Positions 17,879-25,553 of a stretch of 35,775 nt of DNA are shown here, in pieces. Source of the DNA: an uncultured Lachnospiraceae bacterium (lineage in GTDB: Bacteria; Bacillota; Clostridia; Lachnospirales; Lachnospiraceae); the NCBI GenBank assembly GCA_947178035.1, contig CAMWXA010000002.1, forward strand, positions 1 through 35,775. The letters are read 5' to 3'. The notes beneath the pieces were generated by a model. The model was not told the origin of the DNA, did no database searches, and was given only the letters and a program-made list of their open reading frames with translations. The first letter of the stretch is position 1. Every line of letters starts with the position of its first letter. The position numbers and the translations under genes are program-made.

Positions 17879-19204
17879 ATGAAAAAAGTCTGTGCAATGG
17901 CAGGTATCGTAGTTAATCCCGAAAAACCAAAGCAGAGTTTTCAGGAACTGAAAGGCGCAGGGATTCGTGAAGTCATGTTCGATTTTGGCTTGCTCGTATC
18001 GCCGGAAGGGATCTTGATCGATCGAAACAGCGGGGAACCGAAGTTCCGGCCGAAACAGAAAAGAAAATCTTATAAAATCATTATTGAGCAGTTCACAGAG
18101 TATGGTTTTCTGCCATCGATAGCAAGATTACCATTTGTCGATGTGAGGTTAAATTCAAACGACAGGTATTCATATGAGGATTTGAACAGGCTGATTTGGG
18201 AGGTGGACAGGGACTGTATCAGAGCTTGTGAGGAGATGGGATGCCACAATATTATTGTGCAGCCTTTATTTGCAGGATTGGAACCGCGGGAGCGATGGGA
18301 GGCAAACCGTGCGTTCTATCTGGCGCTTGCAAAGGAATGTCAGAAGGAGGAGACAAGGCTTTTGCTGATCAATCAGTGCCAAAACCGGAATGGTCATTTC
18401 GTACGAGGCGTCTGCTCGGATGGAGCGGAGGCGGCCTGCTGGCTGGATTTGCTGAACCGGGAAGTCGGAGGAGACCGTTTTGGGTTTTGCCTTGATGTTG
18501 GAAATTGTAATCTCTGCGGGCAGAATATGCAGAGTCTGGCGAAATCCCTGGGAAGCAGGATTCAAGCGGTAATTCTGACAGAGAATGACGGAAAGAATTT
18601 CGCGAGGCTGCTTCCCTTTACCAATGCCTATGGGCGCAGATCCGCAATGGACTGGCTCAGTGTGATCAGGGGGCTTCGCAATATTTCTTTTGACGGATAT
18701 CTGATACTGGAAACAGTCGATACGACGGTTGCTTTCTCTCCGCTCCTGCAGCCTTATCTGGTGCCAGTCTACAAGGCGCTGCTTGACTATTTTGCGATGC
18801 AGATCAAGATTGAGAAGGAGTTAAAAAAATATGAGCGGGTTGTATTATTTGGAGCCGGAAATATGTGCCGCAATTATATGAAGTGTTATGGTGAGAAGTA
18901 CCCGCCGCTTTTTACCTGCGATAACAATCCGAAATTATGGAATACAGAATTGGAAGGACTGGAAGTCAAAGCCCCGGAGAAGTTAAAAAATTTACCAGAG
19001 AACTGCGGCGTCATTATCTGCAATATTTTTTACCGGGAGATAGAGGAGCAGCTGCGCGCGATGGGAATAGAGAATATTGGATATTTTAACGATGAATATA
19101 TGCCGTCTTTTTATGTGGACAGGTTGAGACGGGAAGAAGATGACGAGGAGGCGGATGACATGAAAAATGTTTTTGGCAGGCAGCGAGGGGAGGAACTATG
19201 TTAG
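17879..19204 (+). CDS. Xylose-isomerase-like TIM barrel with degenerate metal site and C-terminal FGAG module
   Basis: 441 residues, with ATG 17879 behind a GGAAGG/GGGGG region. The first ~300 residues align by eye with the next protein, a sugar phosphate isomerase/epimerase (AP-endonuclease-2-like TIM barrel). Metal-ligand positions differ, however. The usual Glu strand reads LLINQCQN, the DTGH-type motif reads LDVGNCN, and the HIHDND motif reads ILTENDG; only the final Glu (LETVDT) and the Asp are kept. This points to a changed or absent catalytic metal centre. The shared module follows at about 320 (RVVLFGAGNMCRNYM, TCDNNPKLWN, APEKL). It ends in TAG, overlapping the next ATG by 7 bases. 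Confidence 0.75.
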   Translation: MKKVCAMAGIVVNPEKPKQSFQELKGAGIREVMFDFGLLVSPEGILIDRNSGEPKFRPKQKRKSYKIIIEQFTEYGFLPSIARLPFVDVRLNSNDRYSYEDLNRLIWEVDRDCIRACEEMGCHNIIVQPLFAGLEPRERWEANRAFYLALAKECQKEETRLLLINQCQNRNGHFVRGVCSDGAEAACWLDLLNREVGGDRFGFCLDVGNCNLCGQNMQSLAKSLGSRIQAVILTENDGKNFARLLPFTNAYGRRSAMDWLSVIRGLRNISFDGYLILETVDTTVAFSPLLQPYLVPVYKALLDYFAMQIKIEKELKKYERVVLFGAGNMCRNYMKCYGEKYPPLFTCDNNPKLWNTELEGLEVKAPEKLKNLPENCGVIICNIFYREIEEQLRAMGIENIGYFNDEYMPSFYVDRLRREEDDEEADDMKNVFGRQRGEELC

Positions 19205-20142
19205 AGGTCGGTGTACAGACAAAAAATGTGGTGGAAGACGAGAATCCGTCAATGGGTTTTGAGATGCTGAGAAAAGCAGGATTTACCTGCGGTGACTTTA
19301 GTCTGAACACTTATCCGCGCAAGGAGAAACAGTATCTTCCAGGTGAAAAGAATTTCTTCGACCAGTCCATTCAGGAACTTGAGCGTTTCTTCCGGCCGCA
19401 TAAAGAGGCGGCAGAAAAGGCAGGGATCCGAATCAATCAGATGCATATGCGATATCCCATCTTTGTGCCGCGGGCAGACGAGGAGATGAATGCTTATCTC
19501 TGGAATCAGACAGCACCGAAAAGTATGGAAGTATGTCACTATTTCAACTGCAGATATATCGTCATTCATGGATTGAAACTGGCATATTATCTGGGATCGG
19601 AGGAATTGGAATGGCAGGAAACGGCCAGATTCATAGATTCCATAGCGCCGCTTGCAAAGGAGATGGGGATTACCATCTGTATTGAAAATCTGTATGAGGG
19701 GATAGGTGGTCATATTGTGGAAGGACCATGCTGTAATGCGAAAAAGGCAGTGCAGCGGATTGACCAGTTCAACGACAAGTATGGTGCGGAGGTGCTCGGT
19801 TTTTGCTTTGATACAGGTCATGCAAATCTCATCGGGATTGATTTTGAGGATTTTATCACAACACTTGGCCACCGCCTAAAAGTGCTGCATATCCATGACA
19901 ATGATGGGATCGCTGATTTGCACCAGATTCCGTTTACCTTTACAAGGACGCGGGAAAATCTGCCTTCTACGGACTGGGATGGATTTGTACGCGGTTTGAA
20001 AAACATCAGGTTTGACAAGGTGCTGAGTTTTGAGACAGCTCCGGTGCTGACTGCTTTTCCTGAGGAGATGAAACAGGAAGTGCTGTGTTTTATCGCAGGA
20101 ATTGGCAGGTATTTTAGTACATCCTGCCAATGTGGCTTATGA
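19198..20142 (+). CDS. Sugar phosphate isomerase/epimerase (xylose-isomerase-like TIM barrel)
   Basis: 314 residues starting at ATG 19198, with AGGGGAGG just upstream inside the preceding gene. Metal-binding residues of the AP-endonuclease-2/IolE-type barrel are visible: CIENLYE (Glu at about 163), CFDTGHAN (Asp and His at about 204-207), LHIHDNDG (about 231-238) and SFETAP (Glu at about 279). Members isomerise or epimerise sugar or inositol derivatives using Mn or similar metal. It is the last gene of the polysaccharide cluster, coupled to a paralog with a degraded site. I infer that the pair makes a precursor for the cytidylyltransferase-containing composite upstream, but the substrate is unknown. 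Confidence 0.8.
   Translation: MLEVGVQTKNVVEDENPSMGFEMLRKAGFTCGDFSLNTYPRKEKQYLPGEKNFFDQSIQELERFFRPHKEAAEKAGIRINQMHMRYPIFVPRADEEMNAYLWNQTAPKSMEVCHYFNCRYIVIHGLKLAYYLGSEELEWQETARFIDSIAPLAKEMGITICIENLYEGIGGHIVEGPCCNAKKAVQRIDQFNDKYGAEVLGFCFDTGHANLIGIDFEDFITTLGHRLKVLHIHDNDGIADLHQIPFTFTRTRENLPSTDWDGFVRGLKNIRFDKVLSFETAPVLTAFPEEMKQEVLCFIAGIGRYFSTSCQCGL
20101..20131. terminator. Perfect 9-bp inverted repeat at the convergent gene end
   Basis: ATTGGCAGG at 20101-20109 and its exact complement CCTGCCAAT at 20123-20131 are separated by 13 bases. The hairpin lies inside the last codons of the TIM-barrel gene, 20 bases before the convergent lrgB stop. Neither strand shows a T-run after the stem, so it is not a classic intrinsic terminator. 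It may still separate the two converging transcripts, which have only 8 bases between their stops. Confidence 0.35.
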
Positions 20143-20150
20143 GAGGTTCC

Positions 20151-20843
20151 TTACATTAAGCTGGCAAAGATGGAGGCGCCTATGACGGTCATAAGTCCCG
20201 CGACGGCAATGGCCAGACTGCTCATGGCGCCTTCGACTTCCCCGAGTTCCATGGCTTTTGCGGTGCCAATCGCATGGGAAGCAGTGCCAAGTGCCAATCC
20301 CTTGGCGATCGGCTCCTCTATCCGAAAGACTTTGCACACAAATTCCGCGATGACATTTCCAAGAATTCCTGTGACGATGATAACAGCGACTGTGATGGTC
20401 GGGATACCGCCCAGCTCTTCCGAGACGCCCATTCCAATGGCGGTGGTGATCGATTTGGGAAGCAGTGTCACATACTGTTCATGAGTCAGGGAAAACAATT
20501 TTGCCAGCAGAAAGACACTGACAAGGCTTGCGAGCACACCGGCGGTGATTCCACCGGCCACAGCTTTGAGATTTCTCCTGAGCAGCGCAAGCTGCTGATA
20601 GAGGGGAACTGCCAGACAGACAGTAGCTGGCGTCAGCAAATAGCTGATGTACTTTGCCCCTTCATTATAGTGTTTGTATTCTACATTTAGGAGCAGCAGA
20701 ACTGCCATGACACAGACTGTCGCAATCAGCAGCGGATTCAGGACTGCCAGCTTGAATTTCCTTCTGATCAGAAGCCCAATCTCATATGCGGCAAGACTGA
20801 TTACTGCTCCGAAGAAGACCGAGTCTATTAGATATCTATTCAT
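20151..20843 (-). CDS. lrgB: LrgB/CidB family membrane protein
   Basis: A 230-residue polytopic membrane protein of the LrgB family. It has about seven hydrophobic segments and the family-typical stretches LLPKSITTAIGMGVSEELGG and GTASHAIGTAKAMELGEVEG. LrgB works with LrgA in holin/antiholin-like control of murein hydrolase activity, or in export of small metabolites such as pyruvate. Its ATG (20841-20843) lies within the end of lrgA, giving an 8-base overlap, and is preceded by GAAAGGAG, so the two are translationally coupled. It converges with the polysaccharide cluster. Confidence 0.92.
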   Translation of the reverse strand: MNRYLIDSVFFGAVISLAAYEIGLLIRRKFKLAVLNPLLIATVCVMAVLLLLNVEYKHYNEGAKYISYLLTPATVCLAVPLYQQLALLRRNLKAVAGGITAGVLASLVSVFLLAKLFSLTHEQYVTLLPKSITTAIGMGVSEELGGIPTITVAVIIVTGILGNVIAEFVCKVFRIEEPIAKGLALGTASHAIGTAKAMELGEVEGAMSSLAIAVAGLMTVIGASIFASLM

Positions 20844-21210
20844 TGTCTGAGTGCTCCTTTCTGCGCTGTTCCCTTCGAATCATGTGCTGCGTAACCTGGC
20901 CTGTCACTGCCATGACGATGATGGTGGTCAATATTGTGATGACAGTGACAGGAATCCAGACAGGCTGCAGGGCGGACCAGGAGTCCAGAAGTCCAACCGC
21001 TGCTGGAATGAACATTACCGGCATGATTTCGATCAGGAAGTCTGCAGCTTCTTTGACTTGTCCCAGCCTGATGATTCCAGTGCAGAGTGCCGTCAGCATG
21101 AGAATCAGTCCATAGACGCTCGCTGGAATCGGAAGCGGTATGAATATGTGAAGCAGCTCCCCGAGAAAGGATATAAACAGGATAATTCCAAATTGTCGCA
21201 AGAATTTCAT
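20836..21210 (-). CDS. lrgA: LrgA/CidA family holin-like protein
   Basis: 124 residues from ATG at 21208-21210, which has GGGAGATG eight bases upstream. The frame could also be opened at a TTG at 21228, but that TTG lies in the ribosome-site region and is rejected. Four hydrophobic segments are seen, with LPIPASVYGLILML and MPVMFIPAAVGLL typical of the CidA/LrgA family, and a basic tail (MIRREQRRKEH). It is expected to form a membrane complex with LrgB that modulates autolysis or metabolite efflux. The predicted promoter at 21245-21273 drives both genes. Confidence 0.92.
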   Translation of the reverse strand: MKFLRQFGIILFISFLGELLHIFIPLPIPASVYGLILMLTALCTGIIRLGQVKEAADFLIEIMPVMFIPAAVGLLDSWSALQPVWIPVTVITILTTIIVMAVTGQVTQHMIRREQRRKEHSDNE

Positions 21211-21244
21211 AAATTTATCATCTCCCAACTGGTAGTATTAGTAT

Positions 21245-21273
21245 ATCATAAAGCAGACAGCGCAGGATGTCAA
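21245..21273 (-). promoter_or_regulatory. Sigma-A-type promoter of lrgAB
   Basis: On the minus strand, TTGACA (21268-21273) and TATGAT (21245-21250) are separated by exactly 17 bases. This gives a perfect -35 and a five-of-six -10, one of the best promoter matches in the window. The predicted start is near 21238, about 28 bases before the lrgA ATG. Confidence 0.7.
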
Positions 21274-21339
21274 TCAGAATCGCTCGCGGCCTTGAAGAAT
21301 TGTAACTGGGCTATAATTCACAGAATAAACACACCTGAT

Positions 21340-21371
21340 TTAAGTTTCGCTTAAGTTTCACACTCTATACT
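21340..21371 (+). promoter_or_regulatory. Direct-repeat operator and -10 box of the VTC/two-component operon
   Basis: Two adjacent 11-base repeats, TTAAGTTTCGC (21340-21350) and TTAAGTTTCAC (21351-21361), lie just before TATACT (21366-21371), a good -10. No -35 consensus is present; the repeats occupy that position. Tandem sites spaced by one helical turn are the usual target of OmpR/PhoB-type regulators, and the operon encodes one at 24846-25532. I infer activator-dependent transcription and possible autoregulation. Confidence 0.5.
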
Positions 21372-21415
21372 CATAGCATAGAAACAAACAACAGAAAAAA
21401 CAAGGGGGAAAAGCG

Positions 21416-22144
21416 ATGGCATATCAGGCAGTATTTAAGCGTTATGAGATGAAGTATATGATGACGAGGAAGCAGTGGAGGGCAGTGCTTGAGGCGATGC
21501 TTCCCTATATGAAGCTGGATGATTTCGGGCATACAACGATCAGAAATGTCTATTTCGACACAGACAGCTACAGGCTGGTGCGGCGCTCCATTGAGAAGCC
21601 GGTTTATAAGGAAAAGTTTCGCATCAGAAGTTACAAGCAGGCAGAGGCACAGGATGAAGTCTTTATTGAGTTAAAGAAGAAATATCAGGATGTCGTGTAT
21701 AAGCGGCGGGAGTCGCTCACACAACTTGAAACATTGGAATGGCTGGTGCGGGATACGCCATTTCCAAAGGCGACACAGATCGGAAACGAGATTGACTATT
21801 TTTTCCAGGTGTATGAGACGTTAAAGCCAAAAGTGTTTTTGTCCTATGAGAGGGAAGCCTTTTATGCATTGGACGGCAGTGATTTCAGGGTGACGTTTGA
21901 TGAAAATATCCTTGCCAGACAGGAAGAGCTCTCACTTTCAAGGGAAGTGTGGGGAGAGCGTCTCATTGGTGAGGAACAGGTGCTGATGGAAATCAAAACG
22001 CCAGCCAGTATACCACTCTGGATGACGCATGTGCTTGCGCAGGAAAAGCTGTACAAAACGTCCTTTTCAAAATATGGAACTGCTTATGAAAAAATAATCT
22101 GCGGACAGCAGGCAGAGACGGAAAGAAAGGTTTTTATCGCATAA
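21416..22144 (+). CDS. VTC-domain polyphosphate polymerase-like protein
   Basis: 242 residues with the tunnel-fold signatures of the VTC/CYTH-like superfamily: FKRYEMKY at the N-terminus (ExK at 11-13), RNVYFDTDSYRL, KEKFRIRSY, EVFIELKKKY, YKRRESL, LSYEREAF, RVTFDENI and LMEIKTP. These charged strands line the tunnel that binds nucleoside triphosphate and polyphosphate in yeast Vtc4. In bacteria the domain commonly pairs with a DUF4956 membrane protein, as here. Polyphosphate synthesis is the family-based inference; the bacterial reaction is less established. ATG 21416 follows AAGGGGGAA. It is the first gene of a five-gene operon. Confidence 0.85.
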   Translation: MAYQAVFKRYEMKYMMTRKQWRAVLEAMLPYMKLDDFGHTTIRNVYFDTDSYRLVRRSIEKPVYKEKFRIRSYKQAEAQDEVFIELKKKYQDVVYKRRESLTQLETLEWLVRDTPFPKATQIGNEIDYFFQVYETLKPKVFLSYEREAFYALDGSDFRVTFDENILARQEELSLSREVWGERLIGEEQVLMEIKTPASIPLWMTHVLAQEKLYKTSFSKYGTAYEKIICGQQAETERKVFIA

Positions 22145-22173
22145 AATTGGGAGATTCGGGAGAGGTTAACAGA

Positions 22174-22872
22174 ATGTTTGGAAATATTTTTAAGGGATTA
22201 TTTGATGCGGAGATGGCAAGTGTGATATCGGTGAAAGATTTTATGATTTGCATTATCAGCGCACTTGTTATAGGATTTATATTGTCAGTGGTGTATATGT
22301 ACAGGAATACATACTCCAAAAACTTTATCGTTACAATCGCCACAATTCCAGCGGTTGCGTGTATGGTGATTATGATGGTGAACGGAAATGTGGGCGCAGG
22401 TGTGGCAACAGCGGGTGCTTTCAGCCTGGTACGGTTCCGATCGGCGCCGGGCACTGCAAAAGAAATCGGCGTAATTTTTATGGCAATGGGAGCAGGCATT
22501 ATCATCGGAATGGGATATATCGCATATGCGTTTTTGTTCGTGATTATTATGGGGGGCGTTGACCTGCTCTATGCACGAATTGACTTTGGCGCGAAGAAAC
22601 ATGCCGCACTGGAACGGACGCTGCACATCACGATTCCAGAGGATTTGGATTATGTGGATGTGTTTGACGATTTGTTTGACCAGTACACAAGCAAGTATGA
22701 GCTTGTCAATGTCAAGACCACGAATATGGGAAGCCTGTTTAAGTTAACCTACCAGATCACATTTCGGGAGGCAGGCAGAGAGAAGACATTTATTGATGAT
22801 GTGCGCTGCAGAAATGGGAATTTGGAAATATCGCTGTCCAATCAGGAAAGCAGTCTGTCAGAGATGATGTAA
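22174..22872 (+). CDS. DUF4956 membrane protein
   Basis: Start placed at ATG 22174 behind GGGAGAGG (22158-22165); a TTG at 22147 in the same frame lacks a site. 232 residues. The N-terminal ~130 carry about four hydrophobic helices (one covering IISALVIGFILSVVYMY) and a glycine-rich loop NVGAGVATAGAFSLVRFRSAPG, characteristic of DUF4956. The C-terminal ~100 residues are a soluble alpha/beta domain (ITIPEDLDYVDVFDDLF onward). Its usual partner is the VTC-domain protein encoded just upstream. Membrane anchoring or transport of the polymer product is a plausible but unproven role. Confidence 0.85.
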   Translation: MFGNIFKGLFDAEMASVISVKDFMICIISALVIGFILSVVYMYRNTYSKNFIVTIATIPAVACMVIMMVNGNVGAGVATAGAFSLVRFRSAPGTAKEIGVIFMAMGAGIIIGMGYIAYAFLFVIIMGGVDLLYARIDFGAKKHAALERTLHITIPEDLDYVDVFDDLFDQYTSKYELVNVKTTNMGSLFKLTYQITFREAGREKTFIDDVRCRNGNLEISLSNQESSLSEMM

Positions 22873-22959
22873 TGAATTGCTATAATACTGTGTGTCAGGA
22901 GACGTTAAGTGGTTGATGCGAAAACGCTGTAAAGTGTTTCATGGGAGGAGTAGTATAAA

Positions 22960-24849
22960 ATGATGAAAAAAAAGCAAGGCCGCGTTCTGGCGGTTGTGTT
23001 GATGCTCGGTGTGTTTGCGACAGCATGTGGAAATGAAACGGATGTCAATAGGACTGCAGCCGCTGTGGCAGCAGAAGTGGACGGTGCTGCTCATGCAGAG
23101 GACAGCAAAAACGACACAAGTGTCACATCTGATGTGGGTGAAACCGAGACGACAATCGATATTTCCAATCTGTTTTCGAACCGCGATTTGAGCGGTGCAT
23201 ATGACAAGTGCGACAGTATCACGCTATCTGACGCGGGATGCACGACGGATTCCAACAATGTTGTGATTGATGGAAGTACCATTACAATTACCGGAGAGGG
23301 AGATTACATTGTCAGCGGTTCCCTGAGTGATGGAATGATTATCGTTGATGTGGATAAGTCAGAGAAAGTCCAGCTGGTGCTCAATGGCGTGGAGATAACC
23401 TCGAAAACTTCCGCCCCCATCTACGTGAGGAAGGCTGACAAAGTATTTGTGACACTGGCTGACAACACGGAAAATACGCTTGCAAATGGCGGCACATTTG
23501 TGGCAATTGACGACAATAATATTGATGCGGTTATTTTCTCAAAGGATGACTTGACATTGAACGGTACGGGGACTCTTATCATTGATGCGCCTGCAGATCA
23601 TGGCATTGTGTCAAAAGATGAGCTTGTCATTACCAACGGCACCTATCGGATCACCGCTGCATCCCATGGTATGACGGGAAAGGATAGTGTGGCTATCGCA
23701 GACGGTAATTTTGACATCACAGCCGGGAAAGATGCCATACAGTCACAAAACGAGGATGACGACACACTGGGATTTGTTTATATTGCAGACGGCAATTATG
23801 TACTGAATGCGGGGAGTGACGGAATCAATGCGATCAATGAAATATATATTGCGGGCGGATCGATAGTGGTGGAGCAGTCAGAGGAAGGACTGGAGGCAAG
23901 AATCATCAATATCGCCGGTGGAGAGATTGATATTACTTCTTCTGACGACGGAATTAATGCCACCGATAAACGGTCAGAAGCAGCTTCTGCGGAGGCGGTC
24001 TCCGGCGTGTACGCAGGTGTGGGGAATGCAGATTCTGCAGAGGAAACAGCGGAGAGAGGGAAGAGCTTTCAAGGCGGACGCGGAGGATTTGGAGGAGGTA
24101 TGGGCGATACTCAGAGTGACGCGAACATTTATATCTCAGGCGGTGTGATCTGCATTGATGCAGAAGGAGACGGCGTTGACTCAAACGGCTATCTCACGGT
24201 GAGCGGCGGCGAGCTTTATGTGATGGGGTCTTCAAATGGTGGAGACTGTGCGATTGATTATGGAATTGATGCGGCCATAAGCGGGGGCCTTGTTGTGGCG
24301 ACAGGACAGAGTGGGATGGCGCAGAATTTTGGAGCAGAGTCAACACAGGGCAGTATTTTGATCAACACACAGCAGAATGCGGCGGGGAGTGATGTCGTGC
24401 TGCTGGACAGCGACGGCGGGGAACTTGTTGCATGGACAGTCAAAAAAGGTTATAATTCAGTTGTGATCAGCTGTCCGGAAATTGAGAGTGGCAGCACGTA
24501 CACAGTAAAAACGGGTGAGATATCGACTGAAGTAGTGATGGATGGAGTGATTTATGGAGGCGGTTTCGGATTTGGCGGAGGAAGAGATGGCTTTCAAAAT
24601 GGCGGACGACCAGGGGGAAAACAGGGTTTTGAAAATGGTGAGAGACCAGAGGGAACCTGGGAGCTGCCAGACATTGAAAACGGTGAGAGACCGGAGGGAA
24701 TGCCGGAACCGCCGGATATTGAGAGCGGTGAGAGGCCAGAGGGAATGCCAGAGCCGCTGGATACTGAGCGTGGTGAGAGATCAAAGGGTATGACGAAACC
24801 GTCAGACATTGAGAGCGGTGAGGGACCAGAAGGGGCAGCGGAGCGATGA
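22960..24849 (+). CDS. Cthe_2159-like beta-helical carbohydrate-binding lipoprotein with tail repeats
   Basis: 629 residues. The N-terminal signal peptide MMKKKQGRVLAVVLMLGVFATAC ends in a lipobox-like ATAC, so a lipid-anchored surface protein is likely. Residues ~80-540 are made of short repeated strands (ITITGEGDYIVSG, LTLNGTGTLIIDAPADHGI, SDGINAINEIYIAGGSI, ISGGVICIDAEGDGVDSNG), the parallel beta-helix pattern of DUF4353/Cthe_2159 proteins, which bind calcium and acidic sugars. A glycine-rich insert lies near 370-387. The C-terminus is a Gly/Pro/acidic repeat tail. GGAGGAG precedes the start, and ATG 22963 is an alternative. It overlaps the regulator gene as ATGA (24846-24849). Confidence 0.85.
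   Translation: MMKKKQGRVLAVVLMLGVFATACGNETDVNRTAAAVAAEVDGAAHAEDSKNDTSVTSDVGETETTIDISNLFSNRDLSGAYDKCDSITLSDAGCTTDSNNVVIDGSTITITGEGDYIVSGSLSDGMIIVDVDKSEKVQLVLNGVEITSKTSAPIYVRKADKVFVTLADNTENTLANGGTFVAIDDNNIDAVIFSKDDLTLNGTGTLIIDAPADHGIVSKDELVITNGTYRITAASHGMTGKDSVAIADGNFDITAGKDAIQSQNEDDDTLGFVYIADGNYVLNAGSDGINAINEIYIAGGSIVVEQSEEGLEARIINIAGGEIDITSSDDGINATDKRSEAASAEAVSGVYAGVGNADSAEETAERGKSFQGGRGGFGGGMGDTQSDANIYISGGVICIDAEGDGVDSNGYLTVSGGELYVMGSSNGGDCAIDYGIDAAISGGLVVATGQSGMAQNFGAESTQGSILINTQQNAAGSDVVLLDSDGGELVAWTVKKGYNSVVISCPEIESGSTYTVKTGEISTEVVMDGVIYGGGFGFGGGRDGFQNGGRPGGKQGFENGERPEGTWELPDIENGERPEGMPEPPDIESGERPEGMPEPLDTERGERSKGMTKPSDIESGEGPEGAAER
24631..24849 (+). repeat. 45-base tandem repeats encoding a GERPEG tail
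   Basis: Four full 45-base units (24631-24675, 24676-24720, 24721-24765, 24766-24810) plus a partial fifth unit to 24849 encode 15-residue repeats of the form ENGERPEGMPEPPDI. A degenerate relative (QNGGRPGG) lies just before. Copies 2 and 3 are most alike and copy 4 has diverged. The unit is a multiple of three, so copy-number changes would alter tail length without shifting frame. The last copy runs into the ribosome site and start of the response regulator gene. Confidence 0.85.
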
Positions 24850-25532
24850 GACTGTTACTGGCTGAGGATGAAAGGTCGCTTTCCAAGGCGATTGTGACAA
24901 TTCTCAAGAAAAATAATTACACAGTTGATGCGGCGTATGATGGTATCGAGGCGCTGGAATATTTAGAGTCCAATGCGTATGACGGTGTGATACTGGATGT
25001 GATGATGCCGCGCATGGATGGAATCAGCGTGCTGCAAAAGATTAGAAAGGAAGGGAACAGTGTTCCGGTGATTATACTGACAGCGAAGGCGGAGGTGGAT
25101 GACAAAGTGCTGGGACTTGACAGCGGGGCAAATGACTACCTCACAAAACCGTTTGCCGCCAAGGAGCTGCTGGCACGCATACGCGCCATGACAAGAAACA
25201 GCGCCGCGGCCGCACAGACAGACTCCAAGCTGCACTTTGGGAACATCACACTCGACTGTGCGACCTTTACGCTGGCGTCGCCTTTTAATAGCTTTGTTCT
25301 TGCAAACAAGGAATTTCAGATGATTGAGCTCTTGATGCGCAATCCGAGACAGATTATCTCGGCAGAGCAGTTTACAGACAAGATCTGGGGTTTTGAGGCC
25401 AATGCTGAGAGCAATGTGGTGTGGACCTACATTTCTTATCTGAGGAAAAAACTTGTGGCGCTCAAGGCGGATGTGGAGATCAGGGCAAGAAGGAATGCCG
25501 GATATTCTTTAGAAGAAAGTGCAAAGATTTAG
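24846..25532 (+). CDS. OmpR-family response regulator
   Basis: 228 residues. The receiver domain has the acidic pair at ED (7-8), phospho-acceptor Asp 51 (VILDVMMP), the Thr of ILTA and Lys 101 (LTKPF). A winged-helix DNA-binding domain follows from ~130 to 222 (LANKEFQMIELLMRNP, WTYISYLRKKL, RARRNAGYSL), with the typical recognition helix region. The start overlaps the preceding stop (ATGA), so it is translated with the surface-protein operon; the kinase follows after 21 bases. The direct repeat at 21340-21361 is a likely target. Confidence 0.93.
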   Translation: MRLLLAEDERSLSKAIVTILKKNNYTVDAAYDGIEALEYLESNAYDGVILDVMMPRMDGISVLQKIRKEGNSVPVIILTAKAEVDDKVLGLDSGANDYLTKPFAAKELLARIRAMTRNSAAAAQTDSKLHFGNITLDCATFTLASPFNSFVLANKEFQMIELLMRNPRQIISAEQFTDKIWGFEANAESNVVWTYISYLRKKLVALKADVEIRARRNAGYSLEESAKI

Positions 25533-25553
25533 AGAGGATATGGAGGATTTCGA

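Noticed and set aside
19249-19872. 207-codon open frame antisense to the last TIM-barrel gene
   Set aside because: It is a shadow of a clear coding gene, with no recognisable domain and no good ribosome site.
20170-20690. Plus-strand open frames across lrgB
   Set aside because: They are antisense to a strongly conserved membrane-protein gene, and their composition is what the reverse complement of hydrophobic codons gives.
22881-22886. TATAAT upstream of the beta-helix lipoprotein as an internal promoter
   Set aside because: No -35 element lies at a suitable distance; the nearest candidate (CTGTCA) is 20 bases away.
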